64,000 bases of DNA, taken from Ciona intestinalis. Taxonomy: Eukaryota; Chordata; Ascidiacea; Phlebobranchia; Cionidae. The translations under genes and the position numbers were made by a program. Location: NCBI RefSeq assembly GCF_000224145.3, contig NC_020167.2:3102450-3166449 (forward strand). Reading direction: 5' to 3'. Shown one piece after another: positions 60,232 through 64,000 of this stretch (the first letter of the stretch is position 1; the number at the start of each line of letters is the position of its first letter). Below the pieces are notes generated by a model. It saw only the letters and a program-made list of their open reading frames with translations, had not been told where the DNA came from and searched no databases.

Positions 60232-63200
60232 TTACATTTCGAGAAATGAAAGAATATCAAATTGTTCATTATTAGCACCATCACCAACTGAGTTTAATGA
60301 AAAAGTATCAGCGTCGATATTATTTACAGAATCCGGTGAATCAAGTTCTAAATCGTGAATTAAATCATCCAAACCATCTGGTTTGGAACTCTTAATACCA
60401 GAATACCGCACAAATGGTGCAGGGCTACAATTACGAGGTGTGCTACTGCCGGAGAGACTGCCTGTAGGTGTTGGATATTGACTGCTGGTACAAGAGGATG
60501 AGGTCCAGGGGGCACGGGTCTCTGAGCCATTAGAGTTTGATGTTGCCCCACTTGAATGACTGTAACTATCAACATCGCCCAGTAAATCAGAGATATCAGA
60601 ATGCTCTGATGTCTTGTCCACAGTTTCTAACACAGATGGTGTAGGTAGAGGAGTTTGATTTCTAGTAGGTTTGGTATTTTCCTTTGATCTGATATTCTGG
60701 TATGGCTTGTGCATGATTTCTGATTTTCTTCTTTTAAGATCTGCCTTTTTGTAACCCGCTAGTTTAAATGATCGCTTTGGTTTGTAGGATTCAAAATGTG
60801 TTCTTGAACTACTTAAAAGGTTGCTATTACTCGGAGCAAAACCACTTTTCAGTTTGAGAAAGTCCACAGAGTTATAATGCTTCATTGGCTTCTCAATAAG
60901 TCCATTACGAGATGCTGAAGAGAGTAAAACTGGTGGTGGTTCTGTTCTTACTCCTTCTGTTACAGGCTGCGATTGTGAACAAACATCTACAGGTAACATG
61001 ACGATTCTTGCGGGCAGTGTTTGTGGATTTGGAGGCGGTAATTTGTTTGAGAAAAATGGCGATTGTCTTTTTGGTGGGTTGGAACTAGTAGTTTGAGCCA
61101 GTTTCTGCAACTCATACGAGTAATCACTGTCACTTGCGGAAGAAACTGGTAGAACAATATCTTGCATTTCTTTCAAAGCCTTGTAATTAATATTCCTTAT
61201 TCCACTTTTATCTTTCTTTTTAACTGATTCAGATTTGATAGTAAGGTCTGGTGGAGAGATAACATTACCTATTTCCATCGAATGTATTTTGCATTGTGGA
61301 GGAGGCGAGTTTTCAGGTGACATTGAAACATTAGGCACAGGTATACCAAGTTTTGATGCCCTAAGAAAGGCCTCATGTGCCACAGTTAGACTGGTTAACT
61401 GCTCTATGGTTGGTATTTGAGAACAATCTTCAGCCTTTTTAACATGGTATTTTGCATTAGGACATTTACCTTCTTGTTTCTTCATATTTATTAGGGTGAC
61501 ATTTGATAACTGGCCCTCAGAACATGTGCATGTCATATCTTCATCTGATGAAGTATCTTGTAGATCAACTTTAGAATCACTAGGTTTATTTTCATTTTTA
61601 TCTTTGGAAAGAACTTGTTCATCTGAAGAAGCCAGACTATCACGAGAAACTACTACAGAAGCAATCACTACTCTCTTCTTTTCCTTAGAAACATCCAAGC
61701 CTGGAAGAACAACATCTTCACCAGCAAGATCTTGAGGAAGTGGAAGAATTTCCTCTTGCCTCTCTTTATCATTTTCATCTGAACTCATAGTCAGTTGATC
61801 CGACAAAGAAAACATTTTAATCTCATTGTCTTCTTTCATAACATCCAGACTTACATCTTGATCCGGATCAACTTTTGTTGGAATGAAAGAGGTAAGAGGT
61901 TCTTTCAGGGTCTCAGAAGGTTGTTTTAAAATCTCGACAGGTTCTTTCACATTTCCAAGAGGTTCTTTTTGGCTTTCAAAAGTTTTTTTGACCAGTCCAG
62001 CAAGTTCTTCGAAATGCTTCGGAGGTTCTTCTACCTTAGGAAGTTCTTCCATGGGCTCATGAGGTTCTTCCTCACTCTCGAAAGTTTCTTTCATATTCTT
62101 AGAAGGTAGTTCCACACACTCAGTAGACTCTTCCGTACTCTTAAAAGATGTTTTCATACTCTCAGGAATTTTTTCTACACTTCCCAGAAGTTGTTCCACA
62201 ATTTTAGAAGGTTGTTCTTTACTGTCAATATAGTCTTCCTCACTCTCACTACATTCTTCTAGACACTCGGGAGTTGCTTCCGGACGCTCATGAGTTGCCT
62301 TCTCACTCTCATGCGATTCTTCCACACTCCCAGCAGGTTCTTCCACATTTATAGGAAGCTTTTCCATGCTGTCACTAAATTCCTCCACACTTTTAGAAGG
62401 TTCCTTCATAATCTTAGGTTTGTCCACAATTTCAGAAGGTTCTTCTACACTTTTATAAGGTTCTTCCACGATCTCAGGTGGTTTCATACTCTCACCATAT
62501 TCTTCCATACTCTCAGATTTAATAGAAAAAGAATGAACACTGTTTGCATCTTCTGAACTCATAGTAGAACTGATCGAAAAAATAGAATGCTCAAACATTG
62601 GTAAGGGAGATGCTCTGGTTTCCATTATACCTTTATTTTTCTCATTTAAAACTATGCTATGTTCGATGTTATCACAGATATCTTCTGTCGCATTACTTTC
62701 AATAATTTCTTTGATACTCTTAAAAGGTTCTTCCACACTCTCAGAAAGTCGTTTCACAGTTTTTTTGGGTTCTTCCACACACTCAGTAAATTTTTCCGTA
62801 ATTCCATGAGTTTTTTTTACCCTCTTGAATAGGTTTTCCAGACTTTCAGAAGGTTCCTTCATACTCTTAGATTCTCTTACAATCTCAGCAGGTTGTTGCA
62901 CATTCTCAGAAAATTCTTCCTTACTCCCAAAAGGTTCTTCTACACTCTCGGACAGTTCTCCTTCTTGACTATGAAAAGGTTCCTCCTCACTCTTAGGTTC
63001 TTCCCCATTCTCATCATATTCTTCCATATTCTCAGATTGAATAGAAGAAGAATGAACACTGTTTACATCGTCTGAACTCATATTAGAACTGATTGAAAAA
63101 ATAGAATCTTCAAACAAGGAAGATGATCCAGGTTCCGTTTCGTTTTCAATTTTCTCATTTAAAACTGCACCACACTCAATGTTATTTGGGATATCTGTCA

Positions 63201-64000
63201 CATTGCTCTTAAAAATTTCTTTCATACTTTTAGAAGGTTCATCCATACTCTCTGGAGGTTCTTCCACACACTCAGTAAATTCTCTCGTACTAACAGAAGG
63301 TTCTTCCACAGTCTCAGAAAGTTCTTTCTGACTTTTAGAAGGTTCTTCCATACTCTTGGGTTCTTCTACACCTTTATAGGGTTCTTCCACAATCTCAGAA
63401 GGTTCTTTCATACTCTCATCATATTCTTCTATATTCTCAGATTGAATAGAAGAAGAATGAACACTGTTTACATCTTCTGAACCTATAGCAGAACTGATTG
63501 AAAAAAGAGAATGCTCAAACAACGGGAAGGGAGATGCTCTTGTTTCTTTCATATCTTCATTTTTTTCATTTAAAACTACACTATGTTCGATGTTATCACA
63601 GATATCTTCTGTCACATTACTCTCAAAAATTTCTTCCATATCCTCGGAAGGTTCGTCCACACTGTCAGGAGATTCTTCCAAACTCTCAAAAGGTTCTTCC
63701 AAACTCTCAGATTGAATAGAAGAAGAATGAACACTGTTTACATCGTCTAAACTCATATTAGAACTGATCGAAAAAATAGAATCTTCAAACAAGGATGATG
63801 ATCGAGGTTCTGTTTTATCTTCAATTTTTTCATTTAAAACTGCACCACGTTCAATGTTATCACAGATATCTTCTGGTGTATTAAGTTTAGGTTTAAGAAA
63901 CTTTTGTTCTGTTTTTAACGGTGATTTTTGAGCTTTTGATTCTGTGGATTTTGTGGCATCATATTTGGGTCCATCATCTTGTGAGGATGAGGTTGGATCT
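60232..64000 (-). CDS. Large acidic protein with nested heptapeptide repeats, 5' end outside window
   Basis: At least 1256 residues in one exon, open to the window edge, so the start is not seen. The upstream two-thirds (61890-64000) is built of seven-residue units of the type VEEPSES or MKEPSKS, rich in Glu, Pro and Ser. These are nested in longer units that each open with an EDSIFSISS-type block and close with a DICDNIE...VLNEK block; unit starts are at about 63793, 63522, 63117 and 62598, with part of another beyond. The downstream third (60232-61890) is not repetitive: Ser/Pro-rich with a basic patch (YKPKRSFKLAGYKKADLKRR) and an acidic end (DILSFLEM). No catalytic or membrane feature. 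I do not recognise the family. Likely largely unstructured. Confidence 0.85.
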   Translation of the reverse strand, partial: DPTSSSQDDGPKYDATKSTESKAQKSPLKTEQKFLKPKLNTPEDICDNIERGAVLNEKIEDKTEPRSSSLFEDSIFSISSNMSLDDVNSVHSSSIQSESLEEPFESLEESPDSVDEPSEDMEEIFESNVTEDICDNIEHSVVLNEKNEDMKETRASPFPLFEHSLFSISSAIGSEDVNSVHSSSIQSENIEEYDESMKEPSEIVEEPYKGVEEPKSMEEPSKSQKELSETVEEPSVSTREFTECVEEPPESMDEPSKSMKEIFKSNVTDIPNNIECGAVLNEKIENETEPGSSSLFEDSIFSISSNMSSDDVNSVHSSSIQSENMEEYDENGEEPKSEEEPFHSQEGELSESVEEPFGSKEEFSENVQQPAEIVRESKSMKEPSESLENLFKRVKKTHGITEKFTECVEEPKKTVKRLSESVEEPFKSIKEIIESNATEDICDNIEHSIVLNEKNKGIMETRASPLPMFEHSIFSISSTMSSEDANSVHSFSIKSESMEEYGESMKPPEIVEEPYKSVEEPSEIVDKPKIMKEPSKSVEEFSDSMEKLPINVEEPAGSVEESHESEKATHERPEATPECLEECSESEEDYIDSKEQPSKIVEQLLGSVEKIPESMKTSFKSTEESTECVELPSKNMKETFESEEEPHEPMEELPKVEEPPKHFEELAGLVKKTFESQKEPLGNVKEPVEILKQPSETLKEPLTSFIPTKVDPDQDVSLDVMKEDNEIKMFSLSDQLTMSSDENDKERQEEILPLPQDLAGEDVVLPGLDVSKEKKRVVIASVVVSRDSLASSDEQVLSKDKNENKPSDSKVDLQDTSSDEDMTCTCSEGQLSNVTLINMKKQEGKCPNAKYHVKKAEDCSQIPTIEQLTSLTVAHEAFLRASKLGIPVPNVSMSPENSPPPQCKIHSMEIGNVISPPDLTIKSESVKKKDKSGIRNINYKALKEMQDIVLPVSSASDSDYSYELQKLAQTTSSNPPKRQSPFFSNKLPPPNPQTLPARIVMLPVDVCSQSQPVTEGVRTEPPPVLLSSASRNGLIEKPMKHYNSVDFLKLKSGFAPSNSNLLSSSRTHFESYKPKRSFKLAGYKKADLKRRKSEIMHKPYQNIRSKENTKPTRNQTPLPTPSVLETVDKTSEHSDISDLLGDVDSYSHSSGATSNSNGSETRAPWTSSSCTSSQYPTPTGSLSGSSTPRNCSPAPFVRYSGIKSSKPDGLDDLIHDLELDSPDSVNNIDADTFSLNSVGDGANNEQFDILSFLEM
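61890..63873 (-). repeat. Nested protein-coding tandem repeat array
   Basis: DNA-level counterpart of the heptad array: 21-bp units (often containing GGTTCTTCCACACTCTCAGA-like text on the plus strand) grouped in units of about 270, 405 and 519 bp, so the heptad number varies between units. The last group, below 62598, is the longest and the most irregular. Confidence 0.85.

Noticed and set aside
62290..62556. Phe/His/Arg-rich frame antisense to the repeat protein
   Set aside because: It is the mirror of the EEP heptad repeat on the other strand, not an independent gene.
61890..63873. CRISPR-like repeat array
   Set aside because: The 21-bp periodicity is in-frame coding repeat without unique spacers, in a eukaryotic gene.

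Overview
The window reads as animal nuclear DNA from a tunicate, most likely a Ciona species. It has multi-exon genes with GT-AG introns, AT-rich non-coding sequence, and a chordate-type gene set: a full Roundabout (Robo) axon-guidance receptor, a DDIAS/noxin homologue and DHRS4-like dehydrogenases. The same short inverted-repeat element recurs in introns and spacers. Two assembly gaps are flanked by nearly identical, slightly polymorphic direct repeats, as expected from a highly heterozygous genome. The organism call is inference; no marker gene was used.

Layout. 1-5224: no gene seen; holds a perfect 26-bp hairpin, tRNA-like SINE remnants and a MITE fragment. 5225-45462, minus strand: one Robo gene, rebuilt here as 27 coding exons whose phases all agree (4935 bp, 1644 residues: signal peptide, 5 Ig, 3 FN3, one membrane span, about 740-residue tail). 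It includes a 19.2-kb intron and a signal-peptide exon 5.5 kb upstream of the first Ig exon. Two gaps (8105-8229 and 28269-28318) lie inside it; sequence on both sides of each is duplicated, most simply because two overlapping contigs were not merged. 45463-50950: non-coding 5' flank of Robo. 50951-51824, plus strand: two weak open frames without recognised homology. 53110-54318, plus strand: a two-exon, 106-residue single-pass membrane protein with MITE copies in its intron. 54733-56375, plus strand: a four-exon DDIAS-like gene, whose 5' splice acceptor lies only about 22 bp past the polyadenylation signals of the preceding gene, suggesting an operon-like, trans-spliced pair. 56697-59609, minus strand: three intronless DHRS4-like short-chain dehydrogenases in tandem, all ending in the peroxisomal signal SRL. 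60232-64000 and beyond, minus strand: the 3' part of a large acidic protein with heptapeptide repeats nested in longer repeat units, cut by the window edge.

How they relate. Robo stands alone and is very long; the right 13 kb is compact. The SDR cluster grew by local duplication and its two newest members look homogenised by gene conversion. The DDIAS gene and its upstream neighbour may share a primary transcript. Nothing indicates a functional link between Robo and the right-hand genes.
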